Origin: Polyodon spathula
Lineage: Eukaryota > Chordata > Actinopteri > Acipenseriformes > Polyodontidae
Length of the DNA stretch: 64,000 nucleotides
Assembly (NCBI RefSeq): GCF_017654505.1
Contig: NC_054543.1
Coordinates: 28,030,525-28,094,524 of the forward strand
Direction: 5' to 3'
Made by a program: the position numbers and the translations under genes. This document shows, in pieces, positions 33,761 through 47,579 of this stretch. The notes under the pieces were generated by a model. It did not search any database and was not told where the DNA came from. It was given only the letters and a program-made list of their open reading frames with translations. Numbering within the stretch: position 1 is the stretch's first letter; every line of letters begins with the position of its first letter.

Positions 33761-36435
33761 ATTTAATATAGCTGGTGCAGAGAGGTAAGCAGAGGATCTG
33801 GAGGATGTACAGCAATTCATATAAAGCAAGATCTATTGAAATTCTTTCATTTACTGATAAGGATGGTGAATAATGACCTATCATGTATATTGCAGCTGTA
33901 TTGTGCACAATGAATCACAAAGCAATTTCCTTAAACATCACAGCAAATTTAAACAATTTGTCCAGCAGGCCAGAGAAACTAGTCATCAATGGTTATGTAA
34001 AGGTTTAATATTTTTCACTGGCTTCTGACAGGTTTTATTTCTGCAACAAACAAGTCTTATTGCAAATCCAAATGAACATTGTCCCCAAATTAAAGCAGGC
34101 ACTGTTAGATTAAACCTTCAGGAAAGCAGAAAAATATCTGGATCTCATTTTTGTTCATCTTACACTTTAAAAAAAAAAATAAAATGTGTCCATACCACCA
34201 TTCCATACCGGTTTCATTTTATATAGTATCCTTATGAACAAGCATCCCAAGGTGCTTAACAAAAAATATAAGAAACTAAAAAGTTTAACATGATATATGG
34301 TTTGCCATATTTTTTAATATGCTTTGCCATACCTCTCTGGTCTTTAGAGTGGTTATCTGTGCTTTACCATGCTTTCAAAATGATTTATTACACTTGCTTT
34401 TACTATGTGTTACTATGGGACACTTGTATAAGGGGAGCTGCTTACTAGTCAAGGACAAGTTAAAAATACATGTTTTAAGCTTAGATTTTAAAATGTCGAT
34501 TGACTCAGCATTCTGACTGGAACCTGGAAGCGAGTTCCAAAGTAAAGGAGATTTATTATGAGGCCGTTATTGACGGATCTCAAAGTGCAGGTTTGCAAGG
34601 AATAAGTAGAATAAGTAACTCACTCAAGTAGTCAATACCAAAACCATGAATTGCCTTGTAAGTGGTTAAATATGACCAGTAAACTTGGTATCTGTCAGTA
34701 TTCTGGCTTCAGCTTTTTAAACTAACTATCCACTCTTGAGAGAGGCACCTAGAGGCCAACAAACAAAGAATTACAATAATAAGCACGATGAGGTTACAAA
34801 TGGGGGAATCGAGCATGAGGCTTCAGCCCAGCTACAGTGTATTTCTCAGATGTCAATCACTATTACATTGAATCTCAGTGTGTTGAAATATTCTGCAGGT
34901 CCTGCTGTCCAATGCATTTTCTTACCCAAGGGAAAGACAGTTCGCTCTTTGGGGATGTATTGCTTTTTTTGTGTCGTGTGTTACCCATCTGACGTGAACA
35001 GATTTGTGGTTTTACTGACAGTTGTGAAAGTGGATTAGGTAATGGGAAAAGGTTTCTTCAAGCAATACAAACATACTATAACTCGTGAACTGCTTTCATA
35101 TTTCTGTTTTAGATTTTTCTTTTTTGTTTTGTTATATTTATTGTGAGGCCTCTAGTGGCTCAACCACTAAATTCACTACGGCGTGAAGCCACATATCTCT
35201 TTGGGGTGACTGGAGGGAGCGTTGTATCAGACAGTCCTTCCTTCCTCCTGGGGGCTGAAATTTGAATTGAACATTTCAAATTGCAAAGAAAATAGTGGCA
35301 AATACTGGCAAACACTACAGACAAAACCTTATTAAGCAAGTGGACTTTATAACTTGGAAATATTTAGAATCACATAGTCATCTACTGTATGCAATTTAGG
35401 AATTTCAGCCGCAAAATATTTATTGCATGAAATTTACCTGTGGTCTTTCTACAGCATCACATTGATTCTTTTATTAGGTATACACTTTGAGGCAGATCAG
35501 CAGGAGACAAAGAAAGTAACAAAAACACAAGAATGTAACAGAAGAGTTCTGTACAAAAAGAATCCCCAGCTAAGCAGAACAGTCAAAATAGAAATACAAT
35601 ACAAATTAAAAATGTGGACTATTTTTTCACTCTGGTGAAGTCTATTTATCCTGTCAATGTGTCCTGTGCAGCATGTATTAAAGCTTTTCTCTGCACAGGA
35701 CTTTAGATGGGGGGTGGGGGGTGGATGTATTGTTGTTGTTTAAACTCTGTTACCCACTAGTATATGTATGTTAAATTAGAATTGAATAAATGATGGAATG
35801 GGTGTCTTAATGTAGCCTTAATTGTGTATTCTTTTATACTGTATATGTAGCCTACTTGACAGGCTAATCAACAAATCTATAAATTGTTTGGTCATTGATT
35901 TGAATGTTACCAAATTATTCTCTCACTGCAACAAAAATAGAATAATTTATGTGACAAGCCAATTTGATATCTAGACCAAACACTTAAATCGGGTCAGTTT
36001 GTATGGCTTATGAAAGTTCTGTAAGATTCCTATACGGTATTTCTTATAGGATTGTGAATTATTTTAGTGTATGATTCTTAATGAGTATAATAATTGTAAT
36101 AGGACATAACATGCACTTAAAATTGCTGATAAAACCTTAGCCCCAGAAGATATTTCATGTGCCTGATTCCAATTCTGGTCTAACCTGGGAAACTGGTTAA
36201 ATTCAGTGTCTGATATGGGGAGGATTCCAGTCTAATCTTCTCTTTCTGATGCCTTCTATGTAACCTGCTACTACCATGTATGAGAATGAGGCTAATACCA
36301 CATTTTTTAAAATCTGACTTCTACTGGTTTTAATAATGCTCCATTGAGAAGGTGCTAACAAGTTTCGTACACCTTCATGGATTGTACAGATTATATAATT
36401 AAAACAGGAGCACCCCTAATGAGTTGACAAAGCGC
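33761..36435. other. Intergenic, one dispersed AT-rich repeat
   Basis: The stretch 34,300-34,520 (TTTGCCATACCTC..., GCTTTACCATGCTTTCA, TTTTACTATG) resembles 42,330-42,510 and, inverted, 40,370-40,515. It is probably a dispersed repeat. No gene is seen. Confidence 0.4.
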
Positions 36436-36459
36436 TATTAAGAAAACTTTTTAATAGTA

Positions 36460-36725
36460 CTAATTCAAGCACACAGACTGACCTTTCTGGGTTAAATCAT
36501 TTGCTAAAGAAGACTGCAAAAAAATGTGAAAATTTACTTGTGAAAATACCCGGTCGCAAGCAACATTTGAGTGAGGGAAAATGAGAATGTCTAGGGCAAA
36601 TGTTGCCAGTTCCATCAGCATTCTCCTGCCTCCGAGATCCTCCAAAACCAATGCGTTGTGCCAGAACTTGTCCACATCCATTCCTTTAAAGTTATCTGGC
36701 AGTTTCTTTCATCAAGGGAATTTGC
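36460..36725 (-). pseudogene. hAT transposase dimerisation-domain fragment
   Basis: On the minus strand: DDQWRQIPLMK upstream, then MDVDKFWHNALVLEDLGGRR and MELATFALDILIFPHSNVAC followed by DRVFSQVN. This is the C-terminal hAT dimerisation motif (FPHSN-AC-RVFS). Frameshifted before the Met. The catalytic region is absent from the flanks. Confidence 0.75.
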
Positions 36726-37106
36726 CTCCACTGGTCATCGATGAGCTGGAGTAAGTCAGTCTTCAGTTGCTACTGTTTAGGCTAGCTTTCAAATATACTG
36801 TTTAACTTAAAGATATCTTATTGTGCTAAGCTTAGTCGTCTCACGTCTCTACCGCACCACCTCGAGGGAGCGATTGTCATTCGCACTAATTGACGACATA
36901 CGTAGTAAAAAGCAGTGCTAATTGCCTGTCAACATAGTGTCTCAGCAACCAGTGATGTCACGTGAAAAGCCTTAGTAGTACACAAGTACTGTAGTTGGAT
37001 GTACATCTGCTGAAGCCAGAGACGTGGTGATGTAGATCATAATTTGTGCAACTGAGTGATAAAAGGAATTTAAACATCAGGAAAAGGAAAGAAAGCAGAC
37101 ATTAAT

Positions 37107-37600
37107 ATGATGTCAGCAGATAAAGAATCAGAGGATGAAGATGATGACATTTTCATTGGAGCAGTGGAAAATGCAAGTGAGATCACTACAGCGGAGGAAG
37201 ACAAATGGATAGTTCCCATTTCTGTGAATGGATCAAAAGTCAATATAAGACTAGTCACAGGAGCAAAGGCTAATGTAATAATGATGAAGGACTATGAAAG
37301 ACTATTAACTAAAACACCAAATGAAAAGAGAAAAATGCGACTCAAGGCTTACAATGGAAAGAAAATTGCAACAAGAGGTGTATGCAGACTGGAAGTTCAG
37401 AACAAAGACATAAAAAAAAGACTTTAACATTTGCGGTGGCTACCAAAGGGAGAGAGTCACTCCTTGGAGACCAGGCCTGCGAAGACATGGGTCTGGTGAA
37501 GCGTATTCATACTGACACCAGCCGGTATACAGCCAGATGTAAACAAAATCAAAGCTGTCATACACATGCCGGCGCCATCTGACAAAAAAGCAGTACAGAG
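37107..37600 (+). pseudogene. Gypsy protease fragment with altered active site
   Basis: The frame gives DKWIVPISVNGSKVNIRLVT followed by GAKANVI. The family motif at this point is D-(T/S)-G-A, so the catalytic Asp is Val here (codon GTC at about 37,252). After a frame change at about 37,420 the sequence continues TFAVATKGRESLLGDQACED, the end of the protease and start of the RT linker. Retroelement aspartic proteases cannot work without that Asp. Confidence 0.75.
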
Positions 37601-38582
37601 AGCTTTTGGCATGGTGAACTACATGGGCAAGTTTCTACCAAACCTGTCCTCAAAGACTGATAACCATCAGCCAAAAACACATAAATGATATGACACCACG
37701 CATCCAGAGAATGATGATGAGTCTGCAAAGGTACAACTATGAGCTCTCATACAAGCCAGGGAAGTACCTTGCTGTCGCAGACGCTCTTTCTAGAGCAACA
37801 CCTGAAAGGCAGCGAATATCCAGATATCCACAGGAAATGGAGGCGATCACAAGTCACGTCCATGCAGTGAATGAGGCACTTCCCGTCAGTGTCACAATGA
37901 AAGAGAAAATAGCAGTGGAGACTGCAGCCGATGGACAGCTTCAAAAAGTGATGCGGCTGATGGAGTGTGACTGGCCCAGACAGGCGTGTCCGCAGTACTA
38001 CTCCATTCAGGACACATTGTCCCTGGTGGATGGACTGTTGCTTAGGGCTAACCAGATAGTGAATCCCACTAAACTGAGGAAGGAAATCCTACAAAAGTTG
38101 CACCAAGGGCACTTGGGGATTGAAAAAACACAGAGATTGGCAAGAGAAACAGTCTACTGGCCAGGGATGAACAGAGACATTACAGACATGATTGCAAACT
38201 GCACGACATGCATCAAGCACCAAAACAAACAACAGAAAGAGCCCATGACCACTGACACACCCCAGACCCCTTGGGAGAAAGTGGGCACAGACTTGTTTCA
38301 CTTCTACGGTAAGGACTACTTATTAGTGATAGACTATTTCTCTAACTATCCAGAAATGGTGCTCCTCACAAACCCCATAACAATATCCATCTTTGCCAGA
38401 CATGGCATGCCAACCGCCGTGGTCTCAGATAATGGCCCCCAGTATGCCAGCAAAGAGTTTGCTCAGTTTGCCAGGCAGTATGAGTTTGAGCATGTCATGG
38501 TGAGCCCTCATTTCCCTCAAGCAAATGGCAAAGCAGAAAAGGGTGTCCAGATAGTAAAAAAAACTGCTGAGAAAAGCATCTG
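37600..38582 (+). pseudogene. Gypsy RNase H end plus integrase
   Basis: A short RT piece (about 37,530-37,680) joins directly to RNase H C-terminus (YELSYKPGKYLAVADALSRA), so most of RT/RH is deleted. An integrase follows with an HHCC zinc-binding region (HQGHLGIEK ... CTTCIKH) and the catalytic core: first Asp in WEKVGTDLFHFYGKDYLLVI, second Asp in VVSDNGPQYASKEFAQFARQ, Glu in NGKAEKGVQIVKK. Between LLTNP and ITISIFARHG a short in-frame deletion removes residues of the core. A frame break follows the core at about 38,580. About 297 codons are open, long for a relic, so it decayed recently. Confidence 0.85.
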
Positions 38583-38584
38583 AG

Positions 38585-39136
38585 AACATTGAGGACCCCT
38601 ACCTGGCCCTGTTGGCATAAAGGGCAGCATCTCTGGCATGTGGGAAATCCCCGGCAGAACTCCTCATGTGCTGAAAACTGCAAACTCTAGTCCCAAGTGT
38701 GAGGGCTGGACGCCACTGTAAAGCACCAGTGCTTCAAAAAATGGAACAGCTTAAACGGCGACAGAAGTTCTACTTGGATCGCACAGCAAAATCACTGCTG
38801 CAACTGCATGTCAACGACAGGGTCAGGGTCTTCAGCACAGAAAAGGAGGAGTGGAATAGCACAAGCACAATGCTCCAGGAGGTGTCACCCAGATCTTACA
38901 CTGTTCTGACTGAAGCAGGTGCGGTGGTACGCAGAAATCGCACACAGCTGCTCAAAACCACGGAGCCTGTCAGACGAGACAATGCACAGGATGACGAGGA
39001 TCAAATGCCCAGTGGAACACAACCAAGTGTGGCTGGAGCTGAACTATCTGAGAACTCAGTTGCGCCTCCACCTACTAACCAGCCACTCAGGAGGTCAGAA
39101 AGAACTGTCAGAGCGCCAGAGGGACTAAATCTATAA
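38585..39136 (+). pseudogene. Gypsy integrase C-terminal extension
   Basis: From about 38,699 the frame reads CKAPVLQKMEQLKRRQKFYL, then DRVRVFSTEKEEWNSTSTML, an SH3-like GPY/F-type integrase tail, and an acidic, Pro-rich end with LRRSERTVRAPEGLNL before the stop. In-frame stops lie between 38,620 and 38,700. Confidence 0.7.
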
Positions 39137-39189
39137 CAGGGGTAAACTGTTAGCCTTTAAAGACTGAAATTTTCCAGGGCAAGATCTTA

Positions 39190-39239
39190 AAAAATAAATA
39201 AATAAATAAATAAATAAATAAAAAAGGGGGGGGGGGGGG
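39190..39239. repeat. (AAAT)n and poly-G
   Basis: (AAAT)n then a run of G's inside the 3-prime untranslated part of the gypsy element. Confidence 0.9.
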
Positions 39240-39514
39240 AGTAGAAGAGGAAAATGGAACAGTTTAATATGTTTGGTACTCTTATTATGTACTGATGTTT
39301 AAAACAGAACAGATCATTGTTTTATGTATAGATGGTTTTATGGAACAGTAGGTATTTGATATCTTTGTGTTAGGTATTGTTATGTACTGATGTTAAAAAA
39401 AAAATAAAAAAAACAAAAAAACATTTGTTTTATGTATTGATGGTTATAATGAACAGTAGATATTTCATATCCGTTATGCATCAGTTGAAACCAACTTAAC
39501 ACAAGGAAGGGAAA

Positions 39515-39632
39515 TGTAAGGATATGTTGTTATGATCCTCTGACGTTGCCGTAGTCAAGCTGACGTCAACAGGATGTCAGCTCAATAAAGCAGTTTTTGA
39601 TATTCTAACTTGAGGGTGAGTGGTGTATTACA
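39515..39632 (+). repeat. 3-prime LTR (118 bp) of the gypsy element
   Basis: It starts TGTAAGGATATG right after the purine-rich ACAAGGAAGGGAAA and ends GTGTATTACA, giving perfect TGTAA/TTACA ends. It includes an AATAAA at about 39,582. A very short LTR. No 5-prime partner is seen in the window. Confidence 0.75.
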
Positions 39633-41470
39633 CGTAACGGTAAATCTTTTGCTGCCGTTGTACTTATCAACTTTTTTTTTTTTTTTAGTACAAAACTGCA
39701 TCGGTGTGTTCGTCAAGATAATACTAGCAGAATAGGCCAATGCATTGGGCTGTGTTAGCTCTATTCAAATATAACAATCATATAGATTTTAATTATTCTG
39801 ATTATGTGTTTATCACATTTAAATAGTACTATTAATAGCTGATCACTTTTTAAAAACTAGCTTTTTGCACATTTAACATTTTTTGAGATGACAATATAAA
39901 GCAAATAATGAGTTGTTATCATCTGCAATAAATACACTAGATATTTAATTTTTAAACTATTATTGTGTTATTATATACTGTTATTTTAATGGCGTCAGTG
40001 TTAGTACGGCGTCACTGAATCGAAAAAAGTAAAAATAAAAAATCCCAAGCACCAAAATGCAAGCGAAACAACTAGAAAATTGAAATGAATGCCTACAGTA
40101 GAACAGTGCATTGTTGCATAACTGAATACTGCAAGTCATTCAACACGTATTAATTCAATTAGCAAAGTGTCTCCTCCCCCTCCCCTCCCCTCCCCTCCCC
40201 TCCCCTCCCATGTCCCGTCCCTTTCCCATGCTTTCTTCCAAAGCAATATGTAAGAATGTAAAACATGCTATTAAAAACAGTGTGCAACAATTCATCTACG
40301 CTTTACCCCTAAGCAATGACACACAAAGAAATGTTCAAAACCGATTATAAAATCATTTCTTGTTGGTTTCCCTATAAACGTTCCCCATAGTATTGTAAAA
40401 GCCTAGCAAATCATAGTGAAAGCATAGGTAAGCACTGTAAAGCATATTTAAAAACATGGCAAACCATGGTAATTTTTGCCTAGCATAAACACGGGATTGT
40501 TTTAATCCTCTCACAGAATATGGCTTTGGCTTCATAATATGTCCCAAAGTAAAAAAAAAAAGAAAAAAAAGAGAAAAAACCTGCAGTGATCACAGATCAC
40601 TTGTGACAAAGTCCTTCATGTGACAGAAATTGTCAGTTCCTTCTGTGCAGCATGTCATGCTCCTGTGGCACAAGCCTGAATATTTCATCAGAGTTTTAAG
40701 AAACTGTGTGCTGAGGACAGGATCGCCTTGAAGAGACTACTGGATCAAGGATGTCAGGTAGGAAAAATGTAAAGTTATTTGACATTTTTAAGTAGATTGT
40801 AACTTTTTTAACCCAAGTTAAACATACCATCTCTCATGGTGTTTGCTGTAAATAGTATCTGTACCACTTTTTAAATCTTCTTTGCTTTCCTGATGTATAG
40901 GAATGCTTGCAGATGTCAGCAGCAGTGACATGCTTTCTGTATGTGTCTCTTAGAATAGTGACAAGCAGTTTTAAGGGGGTGGAAATTCTAAACGTGTTTC
41001 TTCATAAATTCATAGAAGACTACAAAGACCACACTCAGAGTGCCAAGTTAATGTGTTAGAACATGGGCGCACCGAAGCATTAACACTCACAGATAGTTTC
41101 TGAATACAGCTCTATGGAAATATGTGAAATTGAAGGTGTTTGTGGGAAATGACTAAAGAGTCAAAAAAGCATTGAATCACTTTCATGGTAAGCCTTGACT
41201 TGGCCATCATAACACAATTCACCTGTGTCTTAGTATATGGTGCTACAGTCAAACCATGTGAGACTCATACATGTTTGCTTGTAGGTAAAGGTTTTGTAAA
41301 CGATTATTTAACGGATGTAAAACAAGAATTAAGTTATTCAGGAATTTACCCAAATAAACAATATTGTGGCCGTCGCTTATCTTTAATTCTATGTCTAAGT
41401 GGTAGTATAGTTATTATAAGAAATTGTGATTTATTTTTTTGTACATTTTGAATTATTACAGTGTGTTTAT
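39633..41470. other. Intergenic, nothing recognised except a (TCCCC)n tract
   Basis: (TCCCC)n at about 40,172-40,208. The AT-rich dispersed repeat is inverted at 40,370-40,515. No gene is seen. Confidence 0.5.
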
Positions 41471-41473
41471 GCG

Positions 41474-42150
<677 letters not shown>

Positions 42151-42935
42151 AAAGTTCAGTATAAAAATGTAATTCTTTAAATAATGTAATTGAGTGTAGC
42201 AAAGCATTTAAGCTAACATTTTTTAAATAATACAGAAAAAAATAGAATCATTCAACAAATCCTAGATGTGATTAAGTCGTTCAAATGACAGGAATATACA
42301 ACTATTTGCATTTACCTTGATTTGACATGTTTTTCAATAAACTTTACCATACCTCTTTGCTTTACGATGCTTTCACTTTGTTATGCTTTTACTATGGTAA
42401 ACCTTATAAGGACAATAACAATTAGAATTTTTAGAAAAAGCCCATTTTTAAATCGGGTTCTCAAGGCAGTTTTATGTGGCCCTTCAAGATTGAGGCTACA
42501 CTTTGGGATAGTGAGATTTGAAGTTTCTTATGTATTTATTTTTATTTGAGAGGTGCATAAGGTTACTATTTTTCTTGCCACATGTGCACTCCTGTGTCAG
42601 TAAATTTAAATTAAGGAACTTAAAATAATCCAAACAGATTGCACAAAACATTACTCTACCACCCACTGTTGCTTAATGGTCCACTGTCCACATCCATGCA
42701 TCATGTATTTTTGTCATTCGTCATCATTTGTCAAACCATCAATGGAGACTTCACTTTTTTTTTTTTTATTTTATTATTATTGCAGTTGTAAATGTATTTT
42801 TCAAATAGTCAATTTTATTTAAAACTGTGTTTGACTGACAGAGCCTGTTGTCAGTTTGACATAGTTTTTAATGATACAAACTAGAAATTGCTCATTTTTA
42901 TTAAGGTACGTTAACAGAATCCGTTTTTTACTTTT

Positions 42936-42968
<33 letters not shown>

Positions 42969-43900
42969 ACCACTAGGGGTGTACTCTGGTAATTTTCTTC
43001 CCCCTGAAAGAGTTTGTTAAAGATTTGCAATAGAAAATCACTTTCCACACTGAGAAATAATTTCATACACATGAAAAATACCAGGTTCTGTAATATAATC
43101 ACATTTCTAGGCTTGCTTGGTACACTATTCAAATCAGCTTTATATGCTTGTTGTTGAGCTGATAGATTGAGTATCACTGTTACCTAATGGAGGGAGACAA
43201 TTAAAATGTCATTTGAACCTGCTCCTTTTAAATATGATGCAATGCATTGCTCCATGTCTCTGAGTATGTTCTCATCTTCATGTGAGGCAATGAGAACTTT
43301 TGTATTAAGTGTAAATCACTGCATGTGACTGTGGACCTGCTTTATTGCATCCTCACAAATCCTATTCCTGAGGTCTTATTTACCTATGATAGGCTGACTA
43401 GGATGCAACATCCTGATACTAGACTAACCCTACTGCACATTTTAACACTCACTTCATTCTGTAGTTTAAATTATGTCTTGTTTTTTATTTTCCTTTTCAT
43501 TTGATATAAACCTTCTGGAAATTTATTAGTGTTTATTAAAAAAATAAAAACAAATAATGTTTCCCATTTTTGCTCAGGGATAGGCGCAAAAGCAGCTCAT
43601 CTGCAACTATTTGTAAATGCTAACCGTGTAAAGCTGGGGAACTTAACTGACATCCTATTGTTAAACTAAAACTAACGTTTTATTGACATGAATCTATCTA
43701 CTGAATGAAAATCAATTTTTTTGCATGCTTGAATGGGCCAAATTTTGTGTGAAACTGAATAAATACTGACCTATAGATTTTGTAAAATTTTTGGTAAACA
43801 TCTGTAATAACTGAGAATAAAGGGCCTTGCTCATGACATATTGGTTTGACTTTTCTCTGGTTAATCCTTATTTCATGAGGCAGGAGCTAGGCTTGCGTAA
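42151..43900. other. Intergenic, nothing recognised
   Basis: Contains a dispersed AT-rich repeat (42,330-42,510) and an (A)n tract at 42,941-42,967. No gene is seen. Confidence 0.45.
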
Positions 43901-44358
43901 GGGACTATTAGAATAAAGACAATGTGCTTGTGACTTAGTAACAGAATAGGGTTTTCCCCTTGGCTACTCGGAGAACCGCCCTCGCTGAGGTGAGGCAGAA
44001 TCGATCCACCTGCAAGTCCAGGAAGCGAGGACTTTCCCCATAGGGGATCTAAGGAAGGATAGGAGGATGAACCAAGGTCTCCCTTTCTTACTGAGTCATC
44101 TAGTCGAGAGAGGTCAGACTCAGCTAATGCTCCCAGGCCGCATGGAGAGCCTCATGATCTACGAAGGGAGAACAAAAGCGCTGGAAGAGAATAATAAATA
44201 AACACATAAAGAGGGCCAGGGCCAGGGTTCAGTTATCTCGTTGGTGAACAGCCACATTCTCACATGTTTTTAGCAAGGACAGGAATTAACCCCGTCCCTG
44301 CCAACCACCACCAAAATACATACAACACCTATACTTTATTTACACGTGCTTGCTCTGC

Positions 44359-44360
<2 letters not shown>

Positions 44361-44446
<86 letters not shown>
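44361..44446. repeat. (AT)n microsatellite
   Basis: A pure AT tract of about 86 bases. Confidence 0.95.
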
Positions 44447-44448
<2 letters not shown>

Positions 44449-44539
44449 ATTTAAATTTATTGATTTTTTTATTTTTTATTGACTAATCTAACCGCTTGGT
44501 GGAGAGGAAAAATCCTGACTTTGTGGGAGGACAGACTCG

Positions 44540-45123
44540 TCTGATATGGAATTGCAATGGGGTAGGACTGGTTGATTTTAACTTCGGCTGCTGATGTTAT
44601 TGCACCTATATGGAATGAATGGGAGAATACAATTGGGGAGGAAGAACAGCTTTAGAATGAGCTGAGACAGAAGATTGCAAATGTATGAATTTAGTTGAAA
44701 ACCAGTTTGCTGAATGGAGGAATGGGTGAAGGAAAAGGTTAACGTGAGGGAGCTGGACGTCTGAATTGAGCAATCTATAAATGAGAAAGAGCATCAGCAG
44801 TGTTATTAGCAAAACCTGGAAGGTGTTGGGCTTCAAAATAAAATTATTAATAACTGAAATCTAGACTAGCCAGCAAAGAAGTTGAATAATTATAGCGGAA
44901 GAGGAACGGCTTTTATTAGTAATATGAACAGTAGATTGATTATCACAAAAGATTAAGATAGATTTTTTTCTGCTAAAATGAGCCCAAAGATAGGCTGCAA
45001 TGACAATAGAGAATACTTCAAGGCTGGGATTTTTATTTATTTTTTATTTATTTATAACCACTGATTAAGAGAATACTACCAAACTGATAGAAGAAGCATC
45101 CATATGGAGTGAGAGGTCATGAA

Positions 45124-45155
<32 letters not shown>

Positions 45156-46100
45156 CACTGAAGTTATCGTAAAACAGAGAAAAAGTCTGTTCCAGTGCTA
45201 TAGGGGAGAGATCTGAAAGGATTGAATAAGAGAGCGAATGCGTTCCAATTTATCGGGAGACATTCGGGCTTCATATCAATAGTATCCAAAGTTATTCCTA
45301 GGAACTCAAGAATGGGGATGCCGACGGCTGAGAAGAGAGACATGAGACATGAAGAGTACTTCAGAGGCTGATGGAGGAGATATGAGGAGGAAGTGAATGT
45401 CATTTAGACAAAAGGGGGCAGATAGAACCTGAATGAGCATGGCCACAATACTGCACATACATAAAAAAACGGCATCCTTTGGAAATGCAGAATGAGGAAT
45501 TGAAATTATTGCACAGCTGTCTGCCACCGGAATGTTTCATGGGTCTTCATGAGAATTTTTGCTTGTTGAAAAGCAGATTGAGCAGAAGAATGAATAGGAG
45601 TAATTGCAGACACATGATTCCTAAAAATAAATAAATAAAAAAAATAAATAAATAAATAAATAAATAAATATGTTACCAAGAGCAGGGGAAGATAATTTGA
45701 GGCTGTCCAATAGCAGCCTACCCAAGCGTTAGCATAGACTACTGAAGAATCTATTAAAGGTCATGATCAGTCTGAGACCAGCAATCAGTGTATTGTCCAT
45801 TGCTAACCGAGAAGCTGATTTAGCTGAAAAAGCTTTATGATACTCATAACAATGGTACCACCATATCTGACCAGTCCAGTTCCTGTAGTTGGTGAGCGTA
45901 AACTTCACAAAGGAGATCGCGAACAACAGAAAAAAAAAACAAGCACAATTCTCCAAGAGTACGCCGAGGATCCCGAGATTTTAGTGCAACAGACAGATCT
46001 CCACAGTTGACTACCCTTTGATCCAGAAATTCTGAGATTGCAATAAGAATCAAGGCCAAATTAATGTCTTTACCTTCAATAACATTTCTCAGTTGAGGAG
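44540..46100 (-). pseudogene. Ngaro/DIRS-like YR retrotransposon relic (RT/RNase H)
   Basis: On the minus strand 45,310-45,230 reads ILEFLGITLDTIDMK, the RT thumb region of DIRS/Ngaro-type elements. From about 44,960 the RNase H segment reads IFCDNQSTVHITNKSRSSS, then INNFIL and LPHVNLFLHPF, over several frames with stops. A poly-G run and A/T-rich inserts break it. The part 45,729-46,059 (NCGDLSVALKSRDPRRTLGE ... YAHQLQELDWSDMVVPLL) may belong to its upstream ORF. I could not identify the tyrosine recombinase or split terminal repeats. Confidence 0.65.
45124..45152. repeat. Poly-G run (about 29 bases)
   Basis: Homopolymer inside the Ngaro-like relic. Length is likely unreliable in the assembly. 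Confidence 0.9.
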
Positions 46101-46932
46101 AGAGAGAGTGCAGTTAACTACTGAAACAGCAGAGGATCTTGATGTAGAGACGGTCGCTAAAGTCAAGATTGGCTGTTTGAGAACAGGTGTGGGCGTGGCT
46201 GAAGCACCTCATCACTCCCCAGTTTGCAGTTACTTGCTTGGCACCTGGTTTTCATAATGCCTTTAACCAGATTTCAAGATTCATATGGCTACGTCAACAA
46301 TGAAATATCCCCGGAGCATCCCTATAGCCTCTGTTTATAACAGTTTCTCAACCTTTTTTGTAACAACGTCCCCCTAAGGATCAGCTGAGCTTAGTCATCG
46401 CCCCCTTGCCACAGAATTTTTCTTAAAGAATTATTGCTGATTGACAATGCCGCTTAATTAGCATAAATTATTAATTTTGTTTAATTTCACTAGTTTTTGA
46501 GAATTAAAGAGAAATTATTCTTAAAGCTAAAATAATTAAACCCCAGTCACTGGTCTAATCACCATGTAAGTACATACATAAAATGCTTACTATTATAGAA
46601 TATTACCAACATATCATCTTTGCTTGTGCCATGCTGTGGCTAGCAGCAGAGATGTGCAAAGCAGTTCCTTTGAAATCGGTTGCCCGGTTCATGCTTTGGA
46701 TCCGACAAACTGGATACAAATATCAGGGATCCGGTTGCAGTGAGTACTATTATGTTTTTAGTAACACAGATTATTAAAACATTAATTTTTGTCAAAAATA
46801 CATTTGATAACTATGATTGACACATTCACAAAAAAAGGTTTGCTAAATATTTATCACAGCAATAACGTTTTTTTTTTTTTATTATTATTATTTTAATTAT
46901 ATGTGTTTCCCTTGACAATAATTCAGTCTTAC
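46101..46932. other. Intergenic; possible hAT end at 46,338
   Basis: ACAGTTTCTCAACCTTTTTTG with CGTCCCCCTAAGGATCAGC resembles the common hAT terminus found in vertebrates. The opposite end was not found. Nothing else. Confidence 0.35.
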
Positions 46933-47579
46933 TGTGGAAGGGTGGTGGGCAATTCACTGACAAGGAGACAGAACTTTTAGTTGTAACGCTGCTCAGGCAC
47001 ACTGATTTATTTCAGCCCTCAGAGGGCGCTGTTGTCTGTGGCTTGAGTACCGGCAACGGTAAACAAGACCACGGTTATACCAGTCCAGGTACACAGTCCA
47101 ATGCAGGTGCTCTGGAAATAATAAATCACAAAGGACAAAGGACTCGGCAGCATCACCCCGACCGTCGCTATCCACATGGCCCGGGTCTCCTTCTTACCCT
47201 ATGGTATTCCCTCCACCTATACACGTTTTGGGGTCTGCCCAAGGATTCCCCGATTTCTACACTCATTCCATTTCCAATGGGTTTTTTAGTTATTTAGTGT
47301 GTTTTTGTTTCACCAACTGTGCTTGGTCCAGCAATCCCAGCTTCCGCCATCTGGCTCGTTTCTTCTTAGAGGGCAGCCAGAGTGAACACAGAGCGTAATC
47401 TTTATAGGGCGAGCAATCCCCCAAGGCCCACCTCTCAGCGAGAGGTAGAGCCACACACTCTCTCCCCCACCTCTCCATGTCACTGCCATGACCGACAGGC
47501 GAATGTTGTAAGGCTGCTACCCCCTTCCTGCAGCATCCAGAATGCACCCGGAGAGTCAGTGCAGGTCTCCCCTGTTACA
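46933..47579 (-). mobile_element. Probable solo LTR (647 bp)
   Basis: Plus-strand ends TGTGGAAGGGTGGTGGG and ...GGTCTCCCCTGTTACA. Flanks are CTTAC (46,928-46,932) and CTCAC (47,580-47,584), a 5-bp duplication with one change. GC-rich inside. Orientation is guessed from the TGTAACAGGGGAGACC start on the minus strand. Confidence 0.6.

Larger units (their letters stand above)
37105..39632 (+). mobile_element. Ty3/gypsy LTR retrotransposon, internally deleted
   Basis: Contains protease, a short RT/RNase H remnant, integrase and a C-terminal extension in order, and ends with a 118-bp LTR. The gag gene, most of RT and the 5-prime LTR were not found. The order (RT/RH before integrase) is that of ordinary Ty3/gypsy, unlike the element at 28.8 kb. 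Confidence 0.85.

Noticed and set aside
40172..40208. (TCCCC)n as a possible CRISPR or minisatellite array
   Set aside because: Simple 5-base repeat without spacers; no CRISPR is expected in vertebrate DNA.
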